Assembly: GCA_041910015.1 (NCBI GenBank)
Contig: JAYRRR010000001.1
Location: forward strand, 1 to 64,000
Length of the DNA stretch: 64,000 nucleotides
Direction: 5' to 3'
Source of the DNA: RPQJ01 sp041910015
Lineage (GTDB): Bacteria; Pseudomonadota; Gammaproteobacteria; Steroidobacterales; Steroidobacteraceae
Both the position numbers and the translations under genes were made by a program. The notes under the pieces are model-generated. The model ran no database searches, was not told where the DNA came from, and saw only the letters and a list, made by a program, of their open reading frames with translations. Shown in pieces: positions 52,228 to 61,700 of the stretch (its first letter is position 1; every line of letters starts with the position of its first letter).

Positions 52228-53418
52228 TCAGTCTCCGCGACGCAGGATCGCGATGCTGCCGTCACCGAAGTCGCCCCAGCCGGTCACGACGCCGATCTCG
52301 GCATCCTCCACCTGGCGCTCGCCGGCCTCGTGACGCAACTGACGCACGGCTTCCGTCACGTGCCCGACGCCAAGCAGGTGGGCCTGCGACAGCAGGCCAC
52401 CGTGCGTGTTGACCGGCAACCGCCCGCCGAGCTCGATGCCGCCGTTCTCGACGAAGGCGCCGCCCTCGCCACGGCGGCAGAAGCCGGCCTCTTCGATCTG
52501 CTGGATCACCTCAAACGTGAAGCAGTCGTAGATCTGCGCGAAGTCCGCATCGGCCGGCGTCACCCCGGCCATCGCGAACGCCTCGGGAGCCGCGGTCGTG
52601 AGCCCCGTCCGGTGGAAATCCTTGCGGTTCACGATGTCGTCGGCCGGATACGGCTGGCCCGACGCCGCGCCCATGATGGTCACGGGCTTCTGGCGCAGGT
52701 CCCTCGCCCGTTCGCGCGACGTGACGATGTATGCGGCCGCGCCGTCCGTCTCGAGACAGCAGTCGAGCAGCCGATACGGGGCGCAGATCATTGGCGAGGC
52801 GAGGTAATCGCCCATCGTCATGGGCTTGCCGCACATCAGCGCGCCCGGGTTCAACTGCGCGTGCCGGCGCATGGCGAGCGCCACCGCACCCAACTGCTCC
52901 TCGCGCGTGCCGTATTCGTGCATGTGGCGCTGCGCCATCAGCGCGTACCACTGTGGCGGCGCCGACAGGCCGAATGGCTGGTAGTAATCGCGGGCGACCT
53001 TGGCGCCCGGGATCGACTCGGAGTCCGTCGCGGCGATCTCGCGCGTGCGCGCGCCCGAGTACCCGTTCCAGCCGGCGGGCACGAGCACGTAGCTGGCGCA
53101 GCCGCTCGCCACCGCCATCGCGGCCATCCGGAGGGCGGCCACCGGCGCGGCACCGCCCAAGTTCAGGGTCGCCGCGAACCGCAGGTTCTCGCAGCCGAGA
53201 CTCGCCGCAAAGGCCTCGGCCCGGCCGAGATTGGGAAACGGCAGGATGCCGTCGACTTCGCGGGCCTCGAGCCCCGCATCGTCGAGCGCCGCCGCGATGG
53301 CCTTGAGCTGCAGCGCCGTCTCGCTCAGCCCGGAGCCTGGCTTGCGGCAGACGGCCGTCTCGCCGATGCCGACGATGCAGGCCGAATCCTTCAATGCGAT
53401 CGAGCGCGCGGAGCCCAT
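52228..53418 (-). CDS. Thiolase-fold protein, probable Ltp2-type retro-aldolase
   Basis: A 396-residue SCP2-thiolase-like protein. The N-terminal nucleophile Cys is missing (LNLGGAAPVAALRMA around 87-95) and the C-terminal C-x-G is replaced (GWGDFGDG, residues 380-387). Tyr297 (IYDCF) and His339 (NTHGGLLSQAHLLG) remain. This loss of the thiolase nucleophile matches Ltp2-type aldolases that cleave 17-hydroxy side chains of steroid CoA esters. Neighbouring DUF35 gene strengthens the call; the reaction is inferred. Confidence 0.82.
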   Translation of the reverse strand: MGSARSIALKDSACIVGIGETAVCRKPGSGLSETALQLKAIAAALDDAGLEAREVDGILPFPNLGRAEAFAASLGCENLRFAATLNLGGAAPVAALRMAAMAVASGCASYVLVPAGWNGYSGARTREIAATDSESIPGAKVARDYYQPFGLSAPPQWYALMAQRHMHEYGTREEQLGAVALAMRRHAQLNPGALMCGKPMTMGDYLASPMICAPYRLLDCCLETDGAAAYIVTSRERARDLRQKPVTIMGAASGQPYPADDIVNRKDFHRTGLTTAAPEAFAMAGVTPADADFAQIYDCFTFEVIQQIEEAGFCRRGEGGAFVENGGIELGGRLPVNTHGGLLSQAHLLGVGHVTEAVRQLRHEAGERQVEDAEIGVVTGWGDFGDGSIAILRRGD

Positions 53419-53422
53419 GCCC

Positions 53423-54334
53423 TCACCCGGCCGGCCTGGCCGTGGCCTGGAGCGCCTCGTATTCCTCCAGCAGCTTCCGGTGCATTTCCGCCTCGCGCAC
53501 ACGGATGTCCCAGAATCGCGCCGGACGCTTCTCGACAAAGGCCGCGCCGCCCTCCTTGCCCTCCGGCATGTCGAACCAGTCCGGGTACATGGCGGCCGAG
53601 ATCGCGCACGGCTCCTTGTAGCCGTCCATCTCCTGGTCGAAGGCCGCCTTGAGGATCTCGAGACAGCCCGGGCTGACAGAGAGCAGTTCCTCGCACCACT
53701 TCTCGACTTCGGCTTCGAGCTGAGCGAGCGGCACGACCGTGTTGACGAGGCCCATCTCGAGCGCCTGCCCGGCCTTGTACTTGCGGCACAGCATCCAGAG
53801 CTCGCGGGCCTTCTTGGCACCGACGACCTTCGCCAGGTACGGCACGAAGTAGCCGTCGGCGGGCGAGGACACGCGCGGCCCCGCCTGCCCGAACACGGCG
53901 TTGTCGGCGGCGATCGTGAAGTCGCAGCAGTAGGCCATGTGGTTGTGGCCGCCGATGCAGTAGCCCTGCACCTGAGCGATCACCGGTTTGCGCGACATGC
54001 GTACCAGCCGGTTGTGGGGATAGCGGTTGTAGAACGCCTCGCGCAGGCCCCACCGTTCCCACACGACGTCGCCGCCGGCGCCGAAGTGCTTGCCGGCGCC
54101 CGCGACGACGATCACGCCGATCGACGGATCGTGGCTCGCGTCGTAGAACGCGCGGAACATCTCGTCGACCGTGGCGACGGTCATCGCGTTCATCTTCTCG
54201 GGCTTGTTCATCGTGACGCGGGCGACGCCACCGCCGAGCGTACGATGATGCCGCTTTTCGTAGACGATCTCGGCGAAGTTCTCGAGGCCGTCGCCGCTGA
54301 CGACTTCCCAGCCGCCGAAGTTCGATTCGCTCAT
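53423..54334 (-). CDS. BadI/MenB-like crotonase (candidate ring-cleaving hydrolase)
   Basis: A 303-residue crotonase resembling BadI (2-ketocyclohexanecarboxyl-CoA hydrolase) and the mycobacterial EchA20 group: VYEKRHHRTLGGGVARVTMNKPEKMNAM, GVIVVAGAGKHFGAGGD, VQGYCIGGHNHMAYCCDFTIA and AVFGQAGPRVSSPADGYFVPYLAKVVGAKKARELW. The FGQAGPRV-PADGY block is typical of these hydrolytic ring-openers. ATG 54334 has AGGTGG 5 bases upstream; an in-frame GTG at 54343 is an alternative. It lies 4 bases from the thiolase gene. Confidence 0.82.
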   Translation of the reverse strand: MSESNFGGWEVVSGDGLENFAEIVYEKRHHRTLGGGVARVTMNKPEKMNAMTVATVDEMFRAFYDASHDPSIGVIVVAGAGKHFGAGGDVVWERWGLREAFYNRYPHNRLVRMSRKPVIAQVQGYCIGGHNHMAYCCDFTIAADNAVFGQAGPRVSSPADGYFVPYLAKVVGAKKARELWMLCRKYKAGQALEMGLVNTVVPLAQLEAEVEKWCEELLSVSPGCLEILKAAFDQEMDGYKEPCAISAAMYPDWFDMPEGKEGGAAFVEKRPARFWDIRVREAEMHRKLLEEYEALQATARPAG

Positions 54335-54356
54335 TGGTTCCACCTGGAGCGCCGGC

Positions 54357-55565
54357 TCAGGGAATCGCGCCCTTGGCCTTCAGCGCCTCGATCTGCTCCC
54401 ACTCGTAGCCCAGCAGGTCCATCATCAGCAGTTCCGTGTCCTGCCCGAGCTGGGGGCCGAGGCTGGCCACCTCGCCCGGTGTCCTGGACAACGTGACCGG
54501 CAGTCCGCGGATGTCGACTTCCCGCTGCACTTCCTCACACCACGCCTTCATGAAGTAACGGTTCTGCCAGGCCTGCTGGTCGCGCACGACGTCGGCGAAG
54601 TTGTTCACGGGGCTCGCGACGATGCCGGCGTCCGCGAACGCCCGCACGAGATCCTCGTGACCGTGCGCGAGCGTTGCCGACTCGATCGCCGCGATCAGCG
54701 CCGAATTGTGCCGTCGTCGCCCGGCGGCGTCCGCAAACCGTGCATCGAGCAACGCCGCCGGCCGGCCGAGCGCCGCGCACAGCGCCGCGAACCGTGCATC
54801 CTCGTTGGGTTCGCAGACATAGACCCATTTGCCCTGTGTCGGATAGAGATTCCACAGGGGATTCGCGACCTCGCGGCGCGAATGCTGCAGGGCGCTCCCC
54901 GCGTCGCCGGCGAGATAGGCCTGCAGATGTCGCGCCGCGAGATAGAGCTGCGCGCCATACAGCGATGCATCGAGGCTCTGCCCCCTGCCGGTGCGGCGAC
55001 ACTCGTACAGCGCGAGCACGATGCCGAGCGCGGACATGATGCCGCCGTAGGCGTCTCCGGAACCCATGCCGAGGTAGATCGGCGGCTGCCCCGGCTCGCC
55101 GAGCCTGGCCATGACGCCGGTCAGGGCCTGGACGGTCATGTCGAAGGAAGGCTTCGAAACCTTGCTGAAGCGACCGTAGCCCGTGTTGGTGGCGTAGACG
55201 AGCTTCGGATTGATCGCCGCCAGCTTCGCGTACGACAGGTTCCAGGCGTCGAGCATCTCCGGCGCGAGGTTGGAAAGGAACACGTCCGACTTCTCGACCA
55301 GCCGGTACAGGATCTCCTGCCCCTCCGGCTTCTTGAGGTCGATCGCCATGCTCTTCTTGTTGCGGTTGATGACCAGGAAGTACTGGTTCCAGTCGCCAAC
55401 CTCGAGCGACTTGATGCTGCGCACGCCGCGGCCCTGGTCGCCGCCCTGCGGCCGTTCGACCTTGATGACCTCGGCGCCGAAATCGGCGAGGTACTGGGCC
55501 GAGACCGGACCCTGGAACCAGACCGTGAGGTCGACGACGCGGATGCCTTCGAGTGCCTTTGCCAT
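54357..55565 (-). CDS. CaiB/BaiF class III CoA-transferase, catalytic Asp present
   Basis: A 402-residue CaiB/BaiF protein: LEGIRVVDLTVWFQGPVSAQYLADFGAEVIKVERPQGGDQGRG, INRNKKSMAIDLKKPEG and C-terminal GPQLGQDTELLMMDLLGYEWEQIEALKAKGAI. Asp171 in MGSGDAYGG is the predicted nucleophile carrying the acyl-CoA intermediate. It lies 18 bases after a sister gene that lacks this Asp, so the pair may form a heteromer. Confidence 0.92.
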   Translation of the reverse strand: MAKALEGIRVVDLTVWFQGPVSAQYLADFGAEVIKVERPQGGDQGRGVRSIKSLEVGDWNQYFLVINRNKKSMAIDLKKPEGQEILYRLVEKSDVFLSNLAPEMLDAWNLSYAKLAAINPKLVYATNTGYGRFSKVSKPSFDMTVQALTGVMARLGEPGQPPIYLGMGSGDAYGGIMSALGIVLALYECRRTGRGQSLDASLYGAQLYLAARHLQAYLAGDAGSALQHSRREVANPLWNLYPTQGKWVYVCEPNEDARFAALCAALGRPAALLDARFADAAGRRRHNSALIAAIESATLAHGHEDLVRAFADAGIVASPVNNFADVVRDQQAWQNRYFMKAWCEEVQREVDIRGLPVTLSRTPGEVASLGPQLGQDTELLMMDLLGYEWEQIEALKAKGAIP

Positions 55566-55583
55566 GGTTCGTTCCCCGCGCGG

Positions 55584-56768
55584 CTAGGCCAGCACGCCCG
55601 CGTCGGCCAGTTCGTGAATCCGGTCACGCGTGTAGCCGAGCAGCTCGTGCAGTACCTGATCGGTGTGCTGGCCCACGCAGGGTGCGAGCCGGTCGAGCCG
55701 CGCCGGGCTGTCGCTCAACCAGACAGGGAATCCGAGCGAGCGGACCTTGCCGAAACTCGGGTGCTCGAACTCGACGATGTAGCGGTTGGCATAGACGCCA
55801 GGGTCGTTCGCCGGATAGTCGAACTGCTCGATGATGTCGGCGGAGAGCTGCTTGTCCAGGAACGCCTGCCGCCAGTGATCGGCGGTTTGGCGGCGGAAGC
55901 GGTCCTCGAGCTCGTGGATGAGGTCGAGCCGGTTGATGGAGGTCCGCTTGTCGTGCGTGTCGAAGCGCGGATCGTCCTGCGCAATGCCGACGATCCCGGA
56001 GAACGCCGGCCACCAGCGGTCCGTGTCAGGCATCGTGAGCGTCACCCAGCGGCCGTCGGCGCTCATGTACACCGAACCCGACATCGGGTTGGAAACGTCG
56101 AGACGCGAAATCGGGTTCAGCAGGCGGTCGCCGTGCCCGATGGCCAGGAATGCCTGCAGGTCCAGGGCCGACCCGTACATGTTGGCCCCGAACAGCGACA
56201 CGTCGACCTGCTGCCCCTCGCCACTCTGCAGTCGGTGCAGCAACGCCGTAACCACACCGAAAGCCAGCTGTCCGGTCGCATGCATGGCCCCGGCCCCGGT
56301 GTACACCGGCGGCTGCCCTGGCTGCGGCAGGATCGGCATGGCGCCGGATCGCGCGGCTGCGAGTTCGTCGATGGCGGGCAGGTCGGCATCCGGACCTTCG
56401 GGACCGAACCCCGACAGCCGCGCGTACACGATGTCCGGCCGCGACTTGCAGACCGAGTGGTAGTCGAGCCCGATCGCGGCGAGTTCGTCAATCTGCCAGT
56501 CAGTGACGACGACGTCGGCCTTCGCAGCCAGTGCGGCCAGCAGCTCCCGCCCGTCGGCGCCGGCGGGGTCGATCGCGACCGAGAGCTTGTTGCGGTGCGC
56601 GAGATCGGCTTCGTGGTTCCAGCACCCCGTCGTCGTCGCAGGTGGCGACGGCAGCAGATCGAGCCGGACGACGCGCGCCCCGAAGTCGCCGAGGAAGGCC
56701 GTCGACAGCGCCGCGCAGAACTGGCGTGTCAAATCAAGGACGGTGACATCGTGCAGGACCTGGCCCAT
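55584..56768 (-). CDS. CaiB/BaiF-family protein without the catalytic Asp
   Basis: A 394-residue CaiB/BaiF homologue: LHDVTVLDLTRQFCAALSTAFLGDFGARVVRLD, HRNKLSVAIDPAGADG and the closing VGQHTDQVLHELLGYTRDRIHELADAGVL. At the position of the nucleophilic Asp (25 residues before the Gln of GEGQQVDVS) it has Ala161 (GAGAMHATGQ). A non-catalytic subunit of a heteromer with the next gene (54357-55565) is the simplest reading; a different acyl acceptor residue is possible. Confidence 0.85.
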   Translation of the reverse strand: MGQVLHDVTVLDLTRQFCAALSTAFLGDFGARVVRLDLLPSPPATTTGCWNHEADLAHRNKLSVAIDPAGADGRELLAALAAKADVVVTDWQIDELAAIGLDYHSVCKSRPDIVYARLSGFGPEGPDADLPAIDELAAARSGAMPILPQPGQPPVYTGAGAMHATGQLAFGVVTALLHRLQSGEGQQVDVSLFGANMYGSALDLQAFLAIGHGDRLLNPISRLDVSNPMSGSVYMSADGRWVTLTMPDTDRWWPAFSGIVGIAQDDPRFDTHDKRTSINRLDLIHELEDRFRRQTADHWRQAFLDKQLSADIIEQFDYPANDPGVYANRYIVEFEHPSFGKVRSLGFPVWLSDSPARLDRLAPCVGQHTDQVLHELLGYTRDRIHELADAGVLA

Positions 56769-56932
56769 CTGGCTGCCTCGCTGTTTCGATCGGGAAAACC
56801 CCGGGTCGCACCGACAGGACCTGCGCTGCCGTGACGCCGCGGCAATGATGGCAACCGGCGCGCGGCCCCGCCATCCTGCATCTGGACTACGTGGCAGTGG
56901 CCCCGGAGCGTGGCGCCGTCGTACCCCGCGGC

Positions 56933-58198
56933 TCAGGCGCCCCGTGCGGCACGTGCCTGCTGCCGTGCGGCGCGCCGCCGCAGCAGGTCCGGGCGGTCTG
57001 CGGCCACACCGGCCGTGACCAGCGCCTCGACCTCGGCGTCACCGTAGCCCAGCGCCGCCAGCACCTCGCGCGTGTGCTCACCCTGCATCGGCGGGTGTCT
57101 TTCGACGACACACGGTGTGCCGTAGAACCGGATCGGCACGCCCGTGACGTCCAGCGCCCCGAGCACGGGATGCTCGAGCCGGACGATCATGTTGTTATGC
57201 CGTATCTGCGGATCCTTGACCACGTCCTCCACGTCGTTGATCGGTGCACAGAGCACATCTGCCGCGATCAGCCGCTGCACGAGTTCCTCGCGGTCGAACT
57301 GGCTCGTGCGCCCGGACATGACGCGATCGAGTTCGTCGTGGTTGGCCAGCCGCGCCCCGATGTCATGGAAGCGCGGGTCGCGATCCCAGTCGGCGTCCAG
57401 CGCCCGGCAGACGTTGCCGAAGAACTTCTCGCTCGGCGTCGTGATGATCACGTGCCGGCCGTCCTTCGTCGGGTACACACCGGACGGCGCGAAGTACTGG
57501 CTGCGGTTGCCGGTGCGTCGCGGCGGTTCGCCCGTGGCGAGATAGCTGCCGATGGAACTCGCCTGCGCGTGCATCAGCGCGTCCAGCAGCGACACCTCGA
57601 TGCGCTGGCCCTGACCGGTGCGATCGCGCACGCGCAGCGCGGCCAGCGCCGCGTTGCTGACGAGCAGCGAGGTGATGACGTCGACGGCCGGGAAGCCCGT
57701 GCGTACGGGACCGCCGCCAGGCTCGCCGTTCAGTCCGAGCACGCCGCAATAGCCCTGGGTGAGGAAGTCGATGCCGGGACGCCCGGCATAGGGCCCATCG
57801 GGCCCGAAGGCCGTGACGCCGATCCAGACCACGTCGGGCCGGTGGGCCTTCACCTGCTCGTAGGCGAGGCCCAGCCGGCTGAGCGCCGGCTCGCGCACGT
57901 TGGTGATCACCACATCGGCCGTCGCAGCGAGACGCGCGAACACCTCCTGCCCTTGCGGCGACTGCATGTCGATGACGACCGCGCGCTTGTTGCGGTTCAG
58001 ACTCAGGAACGGCCCGCATTCGCCGTCGCGCATCGCGCCGAGGCGGCGGCTGTCGTCACCCAGGTGTGACTCGACCTTGACGACATCGGCGCCGAGGTCG
58101 CCGAGCAGGGTCGCGCCGTACGGGCCCGCCAGCATCGTCGACACGTCGAGCACGCGCACGCCGGCGAGCGGCCGGGTGGAGACATCGGTTTCGGACAC
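56933..58198 (-). CDS. CaiB/BaiF class III CoA-transferase, catalytic Asp present
   Basis: A 421-residue CaiB/BaiF protein. LAGVRVLDVSTMLAGPYGATLLGDLGADVVKVESHLGDDSRRLG, LNRNKRAVVIDMQSPQGQ, and Asp173 in GFPAVDVITSLLV. The start is GTG with a GGGGGAT run about 7 bases upstream. The 164-base gap before the next gene downstream shows no gene. It lies 16 bases from a crotonase upstream. Confidence 0.92.
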   Translation of the reverse strand: MSETDVSTRPLAGVRVLDVSTMLAGPYGATLLGDLGADVVKVESHLGDDSRRLGAMRDGECGPFLSLNRNKRAVVIDMQSPQGQEVFARLAATADVVITNVREPALSRLGLAYEQVKAHRPDVVWIGVTAFGPDGPYAGRPGIDFLTQGYCGVLGLNGEPGGGPVRTGFPAVDVITSLLVSNAALAALRVRDRTGQGQRIEVSLLDALMHAQASSIGSYLATGEPPRRTGNRSQYFAPSGVYPTKDGRHVIITTPSEKFFGNVCRALDADWDRDPRFHDIGARLANHDELDRVMSGRTSQFDREELVQRLIAADVLCAPINDVEDVVKDPQIRHNNMIVRLEHPVLGALDVTGVPIRFYGTPCVVERHPPMQGEHTREVLAALGYGDAEVEALVTAGVAADRPDLLRRRAARQQARAARGA

Positions 58199-58214
58199 GT
58201 GCAGGATCCCCCGT

Positions 58215-59045
58215 TCAGGTACCGCGGAAGACTGGCTTGCGCTTTTCGAGGAACGCCATGGTTCCTTCCTTGGCGTCGGCCGTGGACGCGACAGACACGC
58301 CGTAATGCCCCTCGAAATCGAGCATCTGCTCGAGGTCGTGCTGCAGCGACATGTGGATCAGGCGCCGCGCCATCTCGACTGCCGTGCTGGCCTTGGCCGC
58401 AATCGTCTTCGCGTAGTCGAGTGCCGCGGCGAGGCTCGTACCCTCCGGCACGAGTTCGTCGATGAGGCCGAGCTCGCGGCACTCCTCGGCCCTGAACACT
58501 CTTGCCGTCTCGACGACCATCAGTGCGGTCGACAGCCCCACGACGCGCGGCAGGAAGTACGACAGCCCGCAGTCCGGCGCCACGCCGATGTTGGTGAAGA
58601 TGGCGCTCATCTTCGTCGTCGTATCGCCGAACCTGCGGTCGCAGGCGAGCGCGTACGCGAGCCCCGCGCCGACGGCATGGCCGTGGATGGCCGCGATCAC
58701 CGGCTTGTCGACCGCCACGAGCTGGCGAGCCACGTCGAAGAAATGCCCACCCGGGGTCTTGCGCTGCCAGCGCGGGATCGGCCGCGAGGCATCGGACGTG
58801 CCCGGCATCGCATGCTCGCCCTCGCCGGAGATGAACTCCACGTCGCCGCCGGCGCAGAAGGCACGCCCGGCGCCGGTCAGCACGATCACGCGCACGGCGT
58901 CGTCGAAGCGCAGCCGGTACAGCAGGCCGGCGAGTTCCTCGGCCAGCTGCCAGCTCACGGCATTGAGCTTGTCGGGACGATTCAGCGTGATGACTGCGAC
59001 GTTGCCGTCGAGTTCGTAACGCAGGGTCTTGAGGTCGTCGGTCAT
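58215..59045 (-). CDS. Enoyl-CoA hydratase/isomerase (crotonase) family protein
   Basis: A 276-residue crotonase. GAGRAFCAGGDVEF and GHAVGAGLAYALACDRRFGD are the oxyanion segments; the second active-site Glu region is FTNIGVAPDCGLSYFLPRVVG with Asp-Cys rather than Glu, so it may be an isomerase or hydrolase. ATG 59045 gives the usual N-terminus (TLRYELDGNVAVITLNRPDKLN). It sits between CaiB genes in a single minus-strand run. Confidence 0.87.
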   Translation of the reverse strand: MTDDLKTLRYELDGNVAVITLNRPDKLNAVSWQLAEELAGLLYRLRFDDAVRVIVLTGAGRAFCAGGDVEFISGEGEHAMPGTSDASRPIPRWQRKTPGGHFFDVARQLVAVDKPVIAAIHGHAVGAGLAYALACDRRFGDTTTKMSAIFTNIGVAPDCGLSYFLPRVVGLSTALMVVETARVFRAEECRELGLIDELVPEGTSLAAALDYAKTIAAKASTAVEMARRLIHMSLQHDLEQMLDFEGHYGVSVASTADAKEGTMAFLEKRKPVFRGT

Positions 59046-59133
59046 GGTGCTTGCATCTCGATGCGTGGCGGGCGGGTGTCGCGGAAACGGCCCGGCAGTC
59101 TGGCGGCCATGGACAGCATGGGCGGAGGTAGCG

Positions 59134-60393
59134 TCAATAGATGATCTGGCGCTCGACGAGGTCACGGTAGCGCTCCTCGCCGAGCCCGAGGACTTCGCGG
59201 AAGGCGTGCTCGTTGTCCTGGCCGAGCATCGGGCCCGGACGCACGACCGGTACGGACCGGCTCATCTTGACATAGGCGCCATAGATGGTTTCGCGGAAGC
59301 CGAGCGGATGATCCACCTCGACAAAGGTATTGCGCGCCGCGAACTGCGGATCCTGCAGCAGGTCGCCGACGTTGAGCACCGGTGCCGCCGCCACGCCGTG
59401 ATCCTGCAGCTGCGCGGCGAGTTCGCGGTCGTCGTGCTGCGCGGTCCACTCGCCAAGCCGCCGATGCAGTGCGTCGATGTGGGCGACGCGCCCCTGCAGC
59501 GTCGCGAAGGCTGCTGCCCTCGCCCACTCCGGTTCGCCCATGGCGTGCACGAGCGCCGCCCACTCGGCGTCGGTGCGCACGGCGATGCTGATCCAGCGGT
59601 CGTCGCCCCGGCACGGGAACACGGAGTGCGGCGCCGCCGCGGCGAGCGGATGCTCGTTGCCCTTCGGCCCACCGACGCGGCCATTCAGCACGTAGTCCAT
59701 GTACGCGGGAGCGACGAGCTGCATGACGGCTTCCTGCTGCGAGAGGTCGATGTGCTGGCCCTGGCCGGTGTTACGCCGGTGGTTGAGTGCCGTGATGATG
59801 GCGAACGCACCAAAAATCCCGGCGAGTGGATCGGAGAAGGCGTTCTCGAACGGCACCGGCTCGCCACCCTTGTACCCCACCAGGCTGTCGAGACCGGTCA
59901 GCGAGGTGAGGCTCATACCGTAGGTGCGCACGTGCTCGAGCGGGCCGTACAGGCCCGCCGCCGGCATCGAGAACAGGATGACATCGGGTCGCACCTCGCG
60001 CAGCCGCTCGTACCCGAAGCCGAGCCGCTCCATGACACCAGGTCCGAAGTTCTCCACCACGACGTCCGAATGGGCGATCAGGTCGAACGCGAGATCCCGT
60101 GCCTCCTGCTCCTTGAGATTCAGTGCGACCGATCCATTGCCGGCCCAACAGGCGTGATTCGAGAGGCTGCGATCAGGGCCGGGCTTGCCTTCGGCGAACG
60201 GCGGCAGCGTCCGCGTCATGTCCAGGCGTTGTCGCGACTCGACCTTGAGCACCTCGGCGCCGAGAAACGCGAGCGTCTGGCCCACCACGGGCCCGGCCCA
60301 GACCCAGCCGAAATTGACAACCCGGATGCCCGCGAGCGGCAGTTGCCCGCTCGTGCGGGCCGGCACCGGCGTGTTGGTTGCGACGGCGTTCAA
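59134..60393 (-). CDS. CaiB/BaiF CoA-transferase, domain-2-type subunit (split pair)
   Basis: A 419-residue protein equivalent to domain 2 of the fused gene at 44646-47159: LAGIRVVNFGWVWAGPVVGQTLAFLGAEVLKVESRQRL, Asp188 in FSDPLAGIFGA, and the same C-terminal motif ending in an isoleucine-tyrosine (ERQIIY). The start is TTG 60393, which overlaps the preceding stop as TTGA; no ATG or GTG at the right place is available, and the coupling accounts for the weak start codon. Confidence 0.88.
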   Translation of the reverse strand: MNAVATNTPVPARTSGQLPLAGIRVVNFGWVWAGPVVGQTLAFLGAEVLKVESRQRLDMTRTLPPFAEGKPGPDRSLSNHACWAGNGSVALNLKEQEARDLAFDLIAHSDVVVENFGPGVMERLGFGYERLREVRPDVILFSMPAAGLYGPLEHVRTYGMSLTSLTGLDSLVGYKGGEPVPFENAFSDPLAGIFGAFAIITALNHRRNTGQGQHIDLSQQEAVMQLVAPAYMDYVLNGRVGGPKGNEHPLAAAAPHSVFPCRGDDRWISIAVRTDAEWAALVHAMGEPEWARAAAFATLQGRVAHIDALHRRLGEWTAQHDDRELAAQLQDHGVAAAPVLNVGDLLQDPQFAARNTFVEVDHPLGFRETIYGAYVKMSRSVPVVRPGPMLGQDNEHAFREVLGLGEERYRDLVERQIIY

Positions 60394-61643
60394 ATGATGC
60401 CCCCGGCCCGCAGCGACGCGAGTTCCCCGGAACCCAGTCCGAGCAGTTCGCCATAGACCTCCGCATTGTGCTGGCCCAGGCGCGGCGCCGGGCGTACCGG
60501 GCCACCCGGCGAGGCCGGCAGCTTGAACGGTGCGCCGAGGTTGCGGACACGCCCCAGGTCCGGATGCTCGATGTCGACGAAGTAGTCGCGTGCCGCGAGG
60601 TGCGGCTGTTCGGCCGCCTCCGCGATCGTGAACACCGCCGTGATCGGGCAGCCGGCCGCCTGGCACTTCTCCATGATTTCCATCTTGGTGTGCCCGGCCG
60701 TCCACTCCTGGATGAACGAGTACATGATGTCGGCGTTCTGCGCACGCACGTACATGTCGTTGAAGATCTCGAGGCTCGCCCACTCGGGATCGCCCATGAC
60801 CTTGCACAAGCCTTCCCACTGGCCACGCTCGAGCGCGAGCATCCACACGTGGCCGTCCTTGCACGGCACGATGGTCGCGGGCGCGCCGAGCGGCATGCCG
60901 ACGCCCGTGCGCTTGTCGAAGCGGCCTTCCTGAGCGACGAGACCGATGTTCTGCCCGCCGACGAACGACGCGGCGATCGCCTCGGCGCAGGACACGTCGA
61001 CCTGCTGCCCGCCACCGACGAGATCGCGGCCGTACACCGCCGCGAGGCCCCAGGCGGCCCCGGCGATGGCGCCGTAGTAGTCGGCCGAGAAGGTGCCCTG
61101 CTCGAGCGGCATTTCCCCGGGCCGCCCGCAATAGCGCGAACTGGCGCCCGAGAGGTGGAACGCGTTCAGGTCGTAACCGTTCCAGCCGGCGTAGGGACCT
61201 GTCTGCCCGAACGGCGTGATGGAAATGACGACCAGCCCGGGATTGACCTGCTGCAGCTGCGGATACGTGAGCCCCCACGCCTGCATCTGCCGCGGCAGGT
61301 TGTTCTCGACCAGCACGTCGGCCCAGCGCAGCAGTCGCAGAAAGAGTTCGCGCCCCTCGGTCGAGGCCACGTCGCAGGTGATGCCGCGCTTGTTGGTGTT
61401 GTTGACGAAGTAGAGCCCGCTCTTTTCGCGGTGCGGCAGGTCACCGGGAAACGGCCCGATGCTGCGCGCCGCATCGCCGTGCGGCGGTTCGACCTTGACG
61501 ACCTCGGCACCATAGTCGCTGAAGAGCTTGGCGCAGTAGGGCGCGGACACCATCTGGCCGAAATCCACGACCTTGATGCCCGTGAGCGCACCGGCGCGCC
61601 CGGCGCCAGACGGTTCGGCCCCTCGGCCCTGGGCGTGATTCAT
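60390..61643 (-). CDS. CaiB/BaiF CoA-transferase, domain-1-type subunit (split pair)
   Basis: A 417-residue protein equivalent to domain 1 of the fused gene: LTGIKVVDFGQMVSAPYCAKLFSDYGAEVVKVEPPHGD, SGLYFVNNTNKRGITCDV and Asp188 in FSADYYGAIAGA. Its stop overlaps the TTG of the next gene. The pair is probably a heterodimer, since class III transferases are interlaced dimers. ATG 61643 is followed by about 20 residues of low-complexity lead. Confidence 0.93.
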   Translation of the reverse strand: MNHAQGRGAEPSGAGRAGALTGIKVVDFGQMVSAPYCAKLFSDYGAEVVKVEPPHGDAARSIGPFPGDLPHREKSGLYFVNNTNKRGITCDVASTEGRELFLRLLRWADVLVENNLPRQMQAWGLTYPQLQQVNPGLVVISITPFGQTGPYAGWNGYDLNAFHLSGASSRYCGRPGEMPLEQGTFSADYYGAIAGAAWGLAAVYGRDLVGGGQQVDVSCAEAIAASFVGGQNIGLVAQEGRFDKRTGVGMPLGAPATIVPCKDGHVWMLALERGQWEGLCKVMGDPEWASLEIFNDMYVRAQNADIMYSFIQEWTAGHTKMEIMEKCQAAGCPITAVFTIAEAAEQPHLAARDYFVDIEHPDLGRVRNLGAPFKLPASPGGPVRPAPRLGQHNAEVYGELLGLGSGELASLRAGGII

Positions 61644-61700
61644 GGTCCTCGCTGCCTGCGCGGGATGCTTCGCATGAGCGCCGTCGGTCTGCCGTCCGGA

